Counted from the first letter of the stretch, positions 35,868-44,810 are shown. The stretch is DNA of 64,000 nt from Candidatus Petromonas tenebris (GCA_014236755.1 JACCKY010000004.1:1-64000), one strand, 5' to 3'. Made by a program: numbers and translations. Notes: generated by a model not told the origin, from the letters alone.

Positions 35868-36481
35868 TAGCTTTTAAGTATATTTATAAAATTATTTATG
35901 ATTCTAGCAGTCATACCCCATATAACATATTTTTTATACTCATAAAAAATTATCGGATATCTTCCAGTTCGCCAATTATATACTCTCCCATTTTGGATTT
36001 TATGATATGGGAAGTCTTCAGGTACATCTAATTTTGTAGTCACGTAGTATTTATGAGGTTCATTTTTCATGAAGTAGTCTAACGGAACAGTAAAAATTTC
36101 TGCTACCTCGTCATGGCTGAAATTAATATTTTTAAAATCTATGTTTTCAAGTATTCCAACAAAGGGATACAATATCAAATTAAAAGGTGTTATGATATAA
36201 TCAGTACTTCCAATTACTCTTATATTTGATTCATCGATATTTAGTTCCTCACAGGTTTCTCTGATAGACGACTTCATCGGAGTTTCATTTTTTTCTATTC
36301 CACCGCCAGGAAAACATATTTCTCCAGGTTGAGTATTCAATTTTTGTGACCGAATTTCGAAAAGAAGATGAAGTTTGCTATTCCTTTCTATTAAGGGGAT
36401 TAATATAGCAAAACGCTTATATTTACCCTCAGGTTTTGGTTTCCTATCTTCAAATTTTTTATAGATAGTTTTTAAGTTCAT
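35867..36481 (-). CDS. NUDIX hydrolase, CoA pyrophosphatase-like
   Basis: A 204-residue protein. The Nudix box is complete as GGGIEKNETPMKSSIRETCE followed by ELNI. The preceding RNSKLHLLFEIRSQKLNTQP and PGEICFPGG are typical of the CoA diphosphatase group (NudL/YeaB), which hydrolyses CoA to 3',5'-ADP and phosphopantetheine. It stands alone. Confidence 0.88.
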   Translation of the reverse strand: MNLKTIYKKFEDRKPKPEGKYKRFAILIPLIERNSKLHLLFEIRSQKLNTQPGEICFPGGGIEKNETPMKSSIRETCEELNIDESNIRVIGSTDYIITPFNLILYPFVGILENIDFKNINFSHDEVAEIFTVPLDYFMKNEPHKYYVTTKLDVPEDFPYHKIQNGRVYNWRTGRYPIIFYEYKKYVIWGMTARIINNFINILKS

Positions 36482-36595
36482 CCTACCACCTCTGTAAATT
36501 TTCCATAATATTATAGATAACTAACTTTTCAGTTCTAAAGTTGTAACCCTATATATTATAACATTATTGCTTAATAATTTAAAAATGTTACCGTT

Positions 36596-36626
36596 AAAAT
36601 AGTAGTAGCCTATAAGAATCTAATTC
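36596..36626. mobile_element. MITE-like element remnant, copy e
   Basis: AGTAGCCTATAAGAATCT is identical to the left arm of copy b (17179-17196). The rest of the element is missing. Confidence 0.4.
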
Positions 36627-36635
36627 CAATAAATT

Positions 36636-36684
36636 ACAAATCCCCAGTACCTCCTTTCTTAAGCTACTGGGGATTATTTTATAA
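36636..36684 (-). terminator. Terminator after apbE
   Basis: AATCCCCAGTA pairs with TACTGGGGATT around a 15-base loop, with TTTGTAATTT on the minus strand side and ATTTTAT on the plus strand side. Confidence 0.65.
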
Positions 36685-36696
36685 AAAAACACCTTA

Positions 36697-37764
36697 TTAT
36701 TCCATTAATTTAAAACTAGAATCGGTCAACTCAAAATCATTCTTTAACCCTAAAGTAACATACACCTCTGAGTCTTTAGTGATAAATACGGCTTCAGCAC
36801 TATCAAACTTTTCAATAAACTCCAGTCCCTCTTCAAGTCCTAGAGAAAAGACTGAGGTAGATAAGGAATCGGCATCAATGGATTTATCAGCTATTATAGT
36901 TACAGAGACAAGATTATTCTCAACAGGATATCCTGTTTCCGGGTCTAATATATGGTGATAACGCTTACCATCTTTTTCAAAATATCTTTCATATACTCCT
37001 GAAGAAACAACACTTTTATCGATAATGTTTGCTATTCCTACATAATTACCCCTTGGGGCGAAGGGATTTTGTATACCTATCCTCCAGGAATCCCCATTCG
37101 GTTTTTTTCCATGGGCAAAGACATTTCCTCCTAGATTTATTATGGCACTGTCTACATTATTTTCTTTTAAGATTTTTATAGCTTCATCTGCTGCATAGCC
37201 TTTGGCTATACCCCCCAGATCAATAATCATTCCTGTTTTTTTCAACATAACACTTTTTTCTTCTTCATTTAAGATTACATTCTTATAATTTATTAAGGTC
37301 TTTTTTGCATTGATTTCTGCTTCAGAAGGTACCGATGCATATTCGGTGCCTATGTTCCAAAGCTTTACAAGGGGACCAATGGAAATATCAAATCTACCAC
37401 CGGAAAGCTCAGAAAAATATTTTCCCTTTTCAATTACATAAAACGTATCGTCAGAAACCTTAACAAAATCTTGGCCGGCATTTTGGTTTATATCCATAAC
37501 CTCACTATTCTCACTATTTATAGTCATTTTACTTTCTATTTCTCTGAGTCTGTCAAATATTTTGGTAAACACTTCATCCGATGCGTCGTCGTAAAGACTG
37601 ACTGTAACGACGGTACCTAAAAGAAATTCAGTTTTGGAAACGGGCTCAATATTTTCATTACCTTTGTTTTGAACATTATTTTTACTGTTTGAACAAGCTG
37701 AGAATGTTAGTGCAGTTGACAAAATTAATATCAAAATCACTAAAGCTTTGCTATTTCTTGCCAT
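36697..37764 (-). CDS. apbE: FAD:protein FMN transferase, lipoprotein
   Basis: A 355-residue exported lipoprotein (signal ending LTFSAC). It attaches FMN to Thr/Ser of extracytoplasmic flavoproteins. ApbE features are EFLLGTVVTVSLYDDAS, GRFDISIGPLVKLW, DLGGIAKGYAADEAI, NLGGNVFAHG and the Mg-binding IDADSLSTSVFSLG. ATG 37764 lies after GGAGG. The neighbouring upstream gene encodes a protein with two FMN-attachment motifs, its likely substrate. Confidence 0.93.
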   Translation of the reverse strand: MARNSKALVILILILSTALTFSACSNSKNNVQNKGNENIEPVSKTEFLLGTVVTVSLYDDASDEVFTKIFDRLREIESKMTINSENSEVMDINQNAGQDFVKVSDDTFYVIEKGKYFSELSGGRFDISIGPLVKLWNIGTEYASVPSEAEINAKKTLINYKNVILNEEEKSVMLKKTGMIIDLGGIAKGYAADEAIKILKENNVDSAIINLGGNVFAHGKKPNGDSWRIGIQNPFAPRGNYVGIANIIDKSVVSSGVYERYFEKDGKRYHHILDPETGYPVENNLVSVTIIADKSIDADSLSTSVFSLGLEEGLEFIEKFDSAEAVFITKDSEVYVTLGLKNDFELTDSSFKLME

Positions 37765-37824
37765 TATGAAATCCTCCATCTAATGAATATTTCTTGCCTT
37801 ATTATATTAAATTATAACATATAT

Positions 37825-37858
37825 TTAAGGCTTTGGAGATTATTCTCCAAAGCCTTAA
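37825..37858 (-). terminator. Strong hairpin between the FMN-binding lipoprotein gene and apbE
   Basis: A perfect 15-bp stem (TTAAGGCTTTGGAGA/TCTCCAAAGCCTTAA, TTAT loop). On the minus strand it is followed by AAATATATG rather than a clean T run. It may end or attenuate the lipoprotein transcript and keep apbE expression lower. Confidence 0.6.
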
Positions 37859-37902
37859 ATTGTAGATCTATAAAGTTAATAAATTTATACCGATTATGTT
37901 AT

Positions 37903-38799
37903 TTACTTAGCATCTTTTAAAGCTTCTTGAGCTAACTCAAAGAATTCCTTAACGTGGATGGATACACCTGAAATAGCATCAGTATGACCTTCTTCATCTT
38001 TATACTCGATGGCAGTAGGGTCTTGAGTTTCAAGTAGGTATGCCTCAGCCTTAGCAGCTTGCTCATGCCAAGGAGCCTGAGCACCACCCTTTTCTACCAT
38101 AGCATACTCACCTTTTTCAGATACAACATCTTTAGTATCTTCACCTTCTTCAGGAATTCCATCCCAGTCAGCAGCAACGATGTAGCCATTGATTACAGTT
38201 AAGTCGACATAGTACTTCCAACCATTACTGAATTCTTTTGCTTCGGCACGATAATTACCATCTTTGTATTGACCTCTACCAATAGGTCCCTTTTCTAAAG
38301 CTTTTTGAGCTAAATTAAAGAACTCTTTTACGTGGATAGATACACCTGAAATAGCATCAGTATGACCTTCTTCATCTTTATACTCGATAGCAGTAGGGTC
38401 TTGAGTTTTTATCAGATAAGCTTCAGCCTTAGCAGCTTGTTCATGCCAAGGAGCTTGAGCACCACCATTTTCGACCATTGGATAACCGCCATTTTTGGAA
38501 AGAGTTTTCTTGTCAGGACCGCCATTTACATTGGCACCATTCCAGTCGGCTTTGACAATTTTGCCGTCTTTAACTTCAATGGTTACAACGTACTTCCAAC
38601 CATTTTCACTGAAACTATCTTCTTGTGCGAAGTAGATACCATCTTTGTACTTACTGGATTGAGTATCAGATTCTCCTTTTGTATCTGCTGGTTCTTCCTT
38701 AACCTGTTCAACATTAGTAGCAGGTTGATTACCTGCACAACCAGCTAATAATGCAAGTACTAGGACAAAAACCAGACTCAAACTAAAAAATTTCTTCAT
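37903..38799 (-). CDS. Flavinylated lipoprotein with two FMN-binding domains (PplA-like)
   Basis: A 298-residue lipoprotein (lipobox ALLAGC, Cys21). Two tandem FMN-binding domains of ~115 residues are nearly identical in their second halves: each has GGAQAPWHEQAAKAEAYL, QDPTAIEYKDEEGHTDAIS and SGVSIHVKEFF. The D-A-I-S-G-V-S motif is the likely FMN attachment site, with Ser where others have Thr. This is the layout of Listeria PplA, which carries electrons outside the membrane. apbE lies just downstream and ndh2 is divergent upstream. Confidence 0.9.
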   Translation of the reverse strand: MKKFFSLSLVFVLVLALLAGCAGNQPATNVEQVKEEPADTKGESDTQSSKYKDGIYFAQEDSFSENGWKYVVTIEVKDGKIVKADWNGANVNGGPDKKTLSKNGGYPMVENGGAQAPWHEQAAKAEAYLIKTQDPTAIEYKDEEGHTDAISGVSIHVKEFFNLAQKALEKGPIGRGQYKDGNYRAEAKEFSNGWKYYVDLTVINGYIVAADWDGIPEEGEDTKDVVSEKGEYAMVEKGGAQAPWHEQAAKAEAYLLETQDPTAIEYKDEEGHTDAISGVSIHVKEFFELAQEALKDAK

Positions 38800-39348
38800 T
38801 TTAAATGCCCCCTCTTAAAAAATTTGTATATATCAAGCAAGAAATTAGACAGATAGATAATTTCTTGCCTAATAGCTAAAATAAAATTTTAACAAAACAA
38901 GGCATACTTTAGCTTATCAAAAAGTATTTGTTAAAATCTCAAAGCAAGTCCAATTAAGTATGTATAATATCTAATAAAACTAGAAACTTTAATATATTTT
39001 CAAATTTGTTAAATTATTGATTTAACTATTAAATCAATGTTAATTATATGATATAATAGAATTCGTAGCATGTAAAGTATATTATTCCTATAAAATTAAT
39101 TGCCTATATATAAAATTTATCGAAGATAAAAAATTATTATAAATTTCTATTGAAAGAAGTAAATGAAATTTAGTTACAATTATTAAATATTTATCCGAAA
39201 AGAAAGAGAAAATAACACTATATAACAGGAATACTCATCCATATATTTTTAACTGCTAATTAATTGGGTCTATACAATTAAAGTTATAAATAATAAATCT
39301 TTATTATTTAATAAAAAAACATTATATTAGAAATAAGGGGGAAAATCA
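38800..39348. other. Divergent control region between the lipoprotein and ndh2 genes
   Basis: A 549-base gene-free region, very AT-rich, between divergently transcribed genes. It holds the palindrome at 39016-39038, a TATAAT at 39052-39057 on the plus strand, and a TTTGTTAAAAT and a TTAACAAAACAAGGC segment. The plus-strand leader to ndh2 would be ~280 bases; no ORF or known riboswitch was seen. Confidence 0.5.
39016..39038. promoter_or_regulatory. Perfect 23-bp palindrome, candidate operator
   Basis: ATTGATTTAA-CTA-TTAAATCAAT, 10-bp arms with no mismatch. It covers the position of the -35 box for TATAAT 39052-39057, so a bound regulator would repress ndh2. The regulator is unknown; half-sites slightly resemble redox-type (FNR/Rex) sites but the spacing does not fit. 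Confidence 0.5.
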
Positions 39349-41289
39349 ATGGCTAATGAAAAAAATATAGTCATACTTGGTGCAGGATATGCTGGAGTAC
39401 ATGCTGCTAAATTACTGAACAAAAAGTATAAAAAGAGTGATAATATAAAAGTTACGCTTATTGACAAAAACCCGTTTCATACTTTGATGACGGATTTGCA
39501 TGAAATAGCTGGTGCGAGAGTTGAAACTGAGACTGTACAGGTGGAATTAAAGAAGATTTTTAAAGCTAAAAAGGTAGATGTGGTAATTGATGAGATAAAA
39601 GATATAGACTTTAAAAGCCAAAAATTAAGCTCAGAAAACTATACCTATGAATATGATTATTTAATAATAGGTACAGGTGCCGAGCCAACATTTTTTGGTG
39701 TTCCGGGAGCTGCAGAAAATGGTTTCACAATATGGTCCCTTGAAGATGCAGTTAAAATCAGAGAACACGTTGAAAAAATGTTCAGGAAGGCAAGCTTTGA
39801 ACGTAATCCTGAAAAGAGAAAAGAAATGCTTACCTTTGCAGTGGCAGGGGCAGGATTTACTGGTGTAGAAGTTATAGGTGAGCTTGCTGAATGGAGAAAG
39901 AAACTCTGCAGAGAGTATGGCATAGATAAGAAGGATGTAAGAATGATTATAATAGAAGCTATGCCTAATATACTTCCTATATTGGAGGAAGGTCTTCAGG
40001 CTAAAGCTGCAAGACGTATGAAGAAAATGGACATAGAGGTAATAACAGATTCTCCTATAACGGAGGTTAATAAGGACTCAATTTCTTTGAAAGATGGAAC
40101 AAGAATTCCTACTAAAACCCTCATATGGACAGCTGGAGTTCAGGGAAACAGCTTTGTAGCTAAATTAGGTTTAACAATGGGTAAAAGGAATAGAGTTCAG
40201 ACAAATGAATACATGCAGTCTTTAGACTATGAAAATGTGTATCTTGTAGGAGATAATGGTTATTTGGAAGAAGACGGTAAAAGAGGTTATCCTCAAATAG
40301 TTGAGGCAGCACTTCAAACGGCAGAAACTGCAGTTCACAATATAGTTGCCGATATAGAAAAGGGTGACAAGAAGCCTTTTAAATCAAACTTCCACGGCTT
40401 CATGGTTTCTATAGGAAGTAGATATGCGGTGGCCAATGTTGGTGGAATGAAGCTTTCAGGTTTCTTTGCCATGGCAGTAAAGCATATGGTTAATCTTCAT
40501 TATTTATTTGGAGTAGGCGGTTTTGCTTTATGTTGGACTTATATGATGCATGAATTTTTCCACATAAAGGAAAAACGTTCTATACTTGGTGGGCATGTAT
40601 CTAGAAAATCACCAACATTCTGGTTGTTACCTTTAAGAGTCTTTGTAGGATATAAGTGGTTAGAACAGGGACTTCATAAGCTACCAAAGATATTGGAAGA
40701 CCCTTCAAATATTTTCCTTATACCACCACCAGTTAAAAATGTTGCATCTGCAGTAAAAGATGCGGCTGTAAATGCCGTAAGTAGTGCATCACAGGCGGCT
40801 GCAGACGGCGCGGCTAAGGTAGCTCAAGCAGCAGCAGATGCTGCAAGTAGTGCAACACCAGCAGCCGATGGAGCAGCCCAAGCAGCAGAAGCTGCTTCCC
40901 AGTGGGGTGAAGCCTTACCGGTACCTGGTTTTATTGAAAGCATAGTTAAATGGTCTATGGAAACTTTTTTCTATACTCCCGATGGAGGATTCACAGCTTT
41001 AGCGGAGATTTTCCAAGCTGCTATGGTAGTAGGTGAAATAATAGTAGGACTGTGTTTAATAGCAGGTTTATTTACGGTGTTGGCATCAATAGCTTCAGTT
41101 GTAATGGGTATGATGATCTGGACTTCAGGTATGGCACCATATGAAATGCTTTGGTATCTGGCAGCAGGTATTGCTTTGATAGGCGGTGCAGGAAGGGCAT
41201 TTGGACTAGACTATTATGTAATACCTGTAATCAAGAACTGGTGGAAGAAGACCCGATTTGCAAATAAAACCTATTTGTATATAGATTAA
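39349..41289 (+). CDS. ndh2: Type II NADH dehydrogenase with C-terminal membrane (DoxX-like) domain
   Basis: A 646-residue protein. Residues 1-430 form the NDH-2 flavoenzyme, with the FAD motif IVILGAGYAGVHAA, the NAD motif FAVAGAGFTGVEVIGEL and the second FAD segment VYLVGDNG. An Ala-rich linker (about residues 465-525) connects to four C-terminal helices (TFWLLPLRVFVGYKWLEQGLHKL, then 560-630) of DoxX type. Such a membrane extension is found in the Listeria Ndh2 that passes electrons to demethylmenaquinone for extracellular electron transfer. AAGGGGGAAAA precedes the ATG. Confidence 0.92.
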   Translation: MANEKNIVILGAGYAGVHAAKLLNKKYKKSDNIKVTLIDKNPFHTLMTDLHEIAGARVETETVQVELKKIFKAKKVDVVIDEIKDIDFKSQKLSSENYTYEYDYLIIGTGAEPTFFGVPGAAENGFTIWSLEDAVKIREHVEKMFRKASFERNPEKRKEMLTFAVAGAGFTGVEVIGELAEWRKKLCREYGIDKKDVRMIIIEAMPNILPILEEGLQAKAARRMKKMDIEVITDSPITEVNKDSISLKDGTRIPTKTLIWTAGVQGNSFVAKLGLTMGKRNRVQTNEYMQSLDYENVYLVGDNGYLEEDGKRGYPQIVEAALQTAETAVHNIVADIEKGDKKPFKSNFHGFMVSIGSRYAVANVGGMKLSGFFAMAVKHMVNLHYLFGVGGFALCWTYMMHEFFHIKEKRSILGGHVSRKSPTFWLLPLRVFVGYKWLEQGLHKLPKILEDPSNIFLIPPPVKNVASAVKDAAVNAVSSASQAAADGAAKVAQAAADAASSATPAADGAAQAAEAASQWGEALPVPGFIESIVKWSMETFFYTPDGGFTALAEIFQAAMVVGEIIVGLCLIAGLFTVLASIASVVMGMMIWTSGMAPYEMLWYLAAGIALIGGAGRAFGLDYYVIPVIKNWWKKTRFANKTYLYID

Positions 41290-41304
41290 TTAAGCTTCAG
41301 TTTC

Positions 41305-41334
41305 CAAAGTCCTATCTGAAAAGATAGGACTTTG
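41305..41334 (+). terminator. Hairpin after ndh2
   Basis: A perfect 13-bp stem CAAAGTCCTATCT/AGATAGGACTTTG with GAAA loop, 15 bases past the stop. The following AAATTCAATT is not a good T run. Confidence 0.6.
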
Positions 41335-41416
41335 AAATTCAATTATTTAATTTGATAGGTTAAATATGTTCATGTTAAAATTAAGTAATAAAAGTTGTTT
41401 TTCAAATCAATTTATT

Positions 41417-41590
41417 GTGCTAGTTTCTTATGGATATCCTTCAATAATCCTCTTCAGGCTCCGTAGAAGAGCTGTTTAAATTAAAAAGATTTAGAGGTAA
41501 AAACAGCTCTTCAAAGTCGCTTTAGAGGAAACAGTGAAGGATATCTTAAAACTGTACTGTTAGACTAGTACAAGAGGTTAAATCAACATT
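41417..41590. mobile_element. MITE-like palindromic element, copy c (fullest copy)
   Basis: The inverted pairs are GGATATCCTTCA/TGAAGGATATC and AGAAGAGCTGTTT/AAACAGCTCTT. The ends include TTGTGCTAGTT and ACTAGTACAAGAGG. It is about 90% identical to copy a up to GAGGAAAC (41525-41532). Non-coding. It separates ndh2 from the NusG-II gene. Confidence 0.7.
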
Positions 41591-41613
41591 TGTAAAAGAA
41601 ATGAGGCAATAGT

Positions 41614-41994
41614 ATGAAACGGTTAGATATTATAATTATTGTTTTAGTAATTGTTGTATCTTTAGTTTCTATGGGAGTATTCAAGTCAATTTCCAATAAG
41701 CAATATGAAAAAAAATATGCTGAAATTAGCATCGATGGAAAACATTATAAGAGTATTCCATTAAATGACCCTTCATATACGGAAACCCTCACTGTAAAAA
41801 CAGAGCTTGGTACGAATGTAATTAGGATTGAAGATGGCGGAGCCAATATTATCGATGCAGATTGTCCCGATAAAATTTGTGTTAAGGATGGATTTATCAG
41901 TAAGCCAGGAGAGGTTTTAGTTTGTCTGCCTAACAAACTGGTGGTTGAGATAAAGGGGCAAAGACAATCAAATGTAGATGAACTTTCTTACTAA
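41614..41994 (+). CDS. NusG domain II protein (EetA-like)
   Basis: A 126-residue protein with one N-terminal helix (DIIIIVLVIVVSLVSMGVF) and an extracytoplasmic NusG-II domain (GTNVIRIEDGGANIIDADCP, then DKICVKDGFISKPGEVLVCL). The cysteines CPDKIC and VCLP are typical. In Firmicutes this protein sits beside an FMN-binding lipoprotein, NDH-2 and polyprenyl synthase, and in Listeria the equivalent (EetA) is needed for extracellular electron transfer. The usual partner EetB (Gx transporter) is absent here; the polyprenyl synthase follows after 20 bases. Confidence 0.82.
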   Translation: MKRLDIIIIVLVIVVSLVSMGVFKSISNKQYEKKYAEISIDGKHYKSIPLNDPSYTETLTVKTELGTNVIRIEDGGANIIDADCPDKICVKDGFISKPGEVLVCLPNKLVVEIKGQRQSNVDELSY

Positions 41995-42014
41995 AAGATA
42001 TTAAGGGTGATCAA

Positions 42015-42980
42015 ATGAGTAATTTTTGGAATGAATATCCTGATATAAAAAATGAACTTGAAATTGTTAAAAATATAATGAAAGAAAATGTAAAATCTGC
42101 TCACAAAGATATGGAAAAAGCCCTTTTAGACTTGATAGATTCAGGAGGAAAGATGATCCGACCTGCTTTTGTTCTATTATCAGGCAGATTTGGAGAATTT
42201 GACGGGGACAAGCTCTATTCACTTGCTGCAATAGTTGAAATGCTTCATATGGCAACCCTTGTACACGACGATATAGTTGATGATGCCAGATTGAGAAGGG
42301 GAAGTCCGACTATACAGAGCAAATATGGAAAAGATTATGCGGTTTTTATGGGAGACTTTTTATTTGCTAAATGCTTTATGTTATTATCTAATAATACTTC
42401 TATGGAAAGTATTAAAGGTGTTGCAAAGGTAGTTTCAAAAATATGTTTGGGAGAAATTGAACAGTTTTCATCAAGATTTACTCCCAATTTGTCGGTGAAA
42501 AAATATTTAAAAAGAATTGGAGCTAAGACAGCGGCCCTCTTTTCATTAAGCTGTTATATAGGAGCGTCAGAAAGCGGACTAGATGAAAAACAGTGTAAAA
42601 GTCTAGCCAAGGTCGGATATTATATAGGAATGGCCTTTCAAATAATCGACGACATATTAGATTACAACGGAAATCAAGGGTCAGTTGGAAAACCTATTGG
42701 AAACGATTTAAAACAGGGAATATTTACACTACCCCTTATTTATGCACTAAGAAGGGATAATAATACTTTATCAAAAATACTTTGTAAAAATGATTACAGT
42801 GAAGAGGATATAAAGAAAGTAGTTGAAATTACAAGGAAATCTAACGGAATAGAAGAAGCAAGAAGACTAGCAAAAAAATATACCGATAAAGCTTTTAAAC
42901 AGATTTCTGCTCTTCCGGATAATGAAAGCAGGAAAATATTTATGGATGTGGCTAAAAGGCTTTTAAATAGAGAGTACTAA
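42015..42980 (+). CDS. Polyprenyl diphosphate synthase (DmkB/HepT-like)
   Basis: A 321-residue all-helical prenyltransferase that builds the long isoprenoid tail of (demethyl)menaquinone. FARM is LVHDDIVDDARLRRG, SARM is FQIIDDILDY, and GGKMIRPAFVLLSG binds IPP. Its place directly behind the NusG-II gene matches the DmkB position in EET loci. No menA/dmkA is present in the window. Confidence 0.9.
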   Translation: MSNFWNEYPDIKNELEIVKNIMKENVKSAHKDMEKALLDLIDSGGKMIRPAFVLLSGRFGEFDGDKLYSLAAIVEMLHMATLVHDDIVDDARLRRGSPTIQSKYGKDYAVFMGDFLFAKCFMLLSNNTSMESIKGVAKVVSKICLGEIEQFSSRFTPNLSVKKYLKRIGAKTAALFSLSCYIGASESGLDEKQCKSLAKVGYYIGMAFQIIDDILDYNGNQGSVGKPIGNDLKQGIFTLPLIYALRRDNNTLSKILCKNDYSEEDIKKVVEITRKSNGIEEARRLAKKYTDKAFKQISALPDNESRKIFMDVAKRLLNREY

Positions 42981-42989
42981 AATATATAA

Positions 42990-43115
42990 GGTAAAATAGG
43001 TTACAGGAGTTAAGAATTAAGAGTTGAGAATTAAGACTTAGTCATATGGCTTGCGGCTCAAGGCTGAATCCTAGAAACTTTGACCTTGATTTTCTCAACC
43101 TTAGCCTTAACCTCA
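42990..43115. repeat. Degenerate low-complexity repeat, family R3, copy 3
   Basis: AGGTTACAGGAGTTAAGAAT is followed by TTAAGAGTTGAG-like units, then GACCTTGATTTTCTCAACC, in the same order as copies 1 and 2. It sits between two convergent genes. Confidence 0.5.
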
Positions 43116-43142
43116 ACATAAAAATCAGTTTTGCTGATTTTT
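43116..43142 (-). terminator. Hairpin ending the minus-strand TIM-barrel gene
   Basis: AAAAATCAG-TTTTG-CTGATTTTT, which contains the TGA stop of the minus-strand gene and can end both converging transcripts. Confidence 0.65.
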
Positions 43143-43979
43143 CAAAACAGTTTTAATAAATTCTATGTCTTCAAACAGATCATCAAGATAGCTTTTACCG
43201 CAGTAACTTAAAAGAAGTTCAAGATTCAGCACTCCGTCATAATCCTTATTTAATAAAAAATTTAATTGTTCTAAAAAATCTAAATCGCTATCTTTTACAG
43301 GAATATGGGATATGGATTGTTCTAGATTTACACCATGTATATGACTGTATATAATGTTTTGATAAAATTCATCATCATGAGGGATTTTTCCCGGGTAATA
43401 ATTTGTAAAATCATGACACATATCCCAGCATATGCCTAGTTTTGGGCTTTGAAATTCGTTTAATATTATATATATATCGTTTCTGTTATCTCCAATACTC
43501 CTTTCTTCTTCACGCTTTAAAGTTTCTATTGCCAATCTTATTGATATATTTTTCTTTTCGATGAAGTTTAAAAGCCAGTCTAAAAAGGACAAAGTATTAT
43601 AAATACCACCTTTTTTAAACTCAGGCTTTTTATAGTTTGCTCCATGGATCGCAATTACAGGTTTGCTGCAAGTTATATTTTGGATTTTTTCTACAATAGA
43701 AATAAATGACTCATATTTTTGAATAATTGACTTTTTAAGCTCGATAAAATTATTTATTTCATAAAGATAGTCATGGGCAAAATATGGAACATGAAAATTC
43801 ACATCCATATTTAATTCGCTGCAATGTTTTGCAATCATATCATATTTTTTCAAAGATAAAATATTTTCATCGGGACTTATTTCTATACTTGAAACTCCCA
43901 AATTTTTAGTTTTTGCAATAAGAGCTAAGGGCGTTATTTCGCTAAAAACTTTTTCATCGAGGGTAAATCCAATATTCAT
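43125..43979 (-). CDS. Sugar phosphate isomerase/epimerase (AP endonuclease 2-type TIM barrel)
   Basis: A 284-residue TIM-barrel protein. Metal-ligand positions of the family are visible: SSIEISPDE, AIHGANY, RLAIETLKREE (Glu), GICWDMCHDF (Asp, His), YSHIHGVN and LNLELLLSY (Glu). The substrate is unknown; it stands alone. AAAGGAGGCGC precedes the ATG on the minus strand. Confidence 0.8.
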   Translation of the reverse strand: MNIGFTLDEKVFSEITPLALIAKTKNLGVSSIEISPDENILSLKKYDMIAKHCSELNMDVNFHVPYFAHDYLYEINNFIELKKSIIQKYESFISIVEKIQNITCSKPVIAIHGANYKKPEFKKGGIYNTLSFLDWLLNFIEKKNISIRLAIETLKREEERSIGDNRNDIYIILNEFQSPKLGICWDMCHDFTNYYPGKIPHDDEFYQNIIYSHIHGVNLEQSISHIPVKDSDLDFLEQLNFLLNKDYDGVLNLELLLSYCGKSYLDDLFEDIEFIKTVLKNQQN

Positions 43980-44207
43980 AGTGCGCCTCCTTTTTGCTTC
44001 ATATTTATATTGTATTTGTATTGTACAAGACTTCTTAACAGTTTGTCCAATATATTGAATGAAAATTAACGAAAACAGAGGATTCTAAAGTTTAGTTTGA
44101 CTGATCGGGATAGGTAAATGTATAATTGTAAAGGATGGAAAGCATAGAATAGATATATTTGTTGAAAAAAATCAATAATTTAGTTAATATCATAAGGGGC
44201 GATTCGA

Positions 44208-44810
44208 TTGATTTTGATGATAGACAACTACGACTCCTTTACCTATAATTTAGTACAGTATTTAGAATGTTTAAAGGAAGAAGTATTAGTTTATAGAAAT
44301 GATCAAATAAACGTAGAAGAAATTAGAAAGCTTGACCCGGAAATGATCGTATTGTCTCCAGGACCCTGTACTCCCAATGAATCAGGTGTCTGTATAGATA
44401 TAGTTAAAGAGTTTAAAGGGAAAATACCTATTCTTGGAATATGTTTGGGTCATCAAACTATCGGACAGGTTTTTGGGGCTAAAGTTATTAAAGCACTTGA
44501 GCCTGTGCACGGAAAGATTCATCCTATTAAACATACAGATAGAGGAGTATTTAAGGGATTAAACAATCCCCTCAATGTAACCAGATATCATTCCTTAGTT
44601 ATAGAAAAGAACTCTCTTCCCCAGTGTTTTGAGGTAACAGCAGAAACTATGGAAGGAGAAATAATGGGAATACGACATAAAAAATATTTGATGGAAGGGG
44701 TTCAGTTCCATCCTGAGGCCATACTTACTGAAATGGGACTAGAACTTTTAGATAACTTTTTAAAGCAGGCCAAGAAGTTTAGAGGTGAGCAGGTGAAAAA
44801 TAATGAATAA
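44208..44810 (+). CDS. pabA: Aminodeoxychorismate synthase glutamine amidotransferase
   Basis: A 200-residue class I glutamine amidotransferase. DNYDSFTYNLVQYL opens the protein, the nucleophile Cys is in PILGICLGHQTIGQ, and the His-Glu pair in VQFHPEAIL. A TTG start at 44208 fits the AAGGGG site and the usual MIL(L/M)IDNYDS N terminus. It overlaps pabB by eight bases. It can be annotated as TrpG, but the partner is a PabB. Confidence 0.9.
   Translation: MILMIDNYDSFTYNLVQYLECLKEEVLVYRNDQINVEEIRKLDPEMIVLSPGPCTPNESGVCIDIVKEFKGKIPILGICLGHQTIGQVFGAKVIKALEPVHGKIHPIKHTDRGVFKGLNNPLNVTRYHSLVIEKNSLPQCFEVTAETMEGEIMGIRHKKYLMEGVQFHPEAILTEMGLELLDNFLKQAKKFRGEQVKNNE

Noticed and set aside
43000-43060. GTTAAGAATTAAGAGTTGAG-like units as a CRISPR or short tandem array.
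   Set aside because: Units are degenerate, 7-10 bases long, with no spacers; treated as low-complexity repeat.
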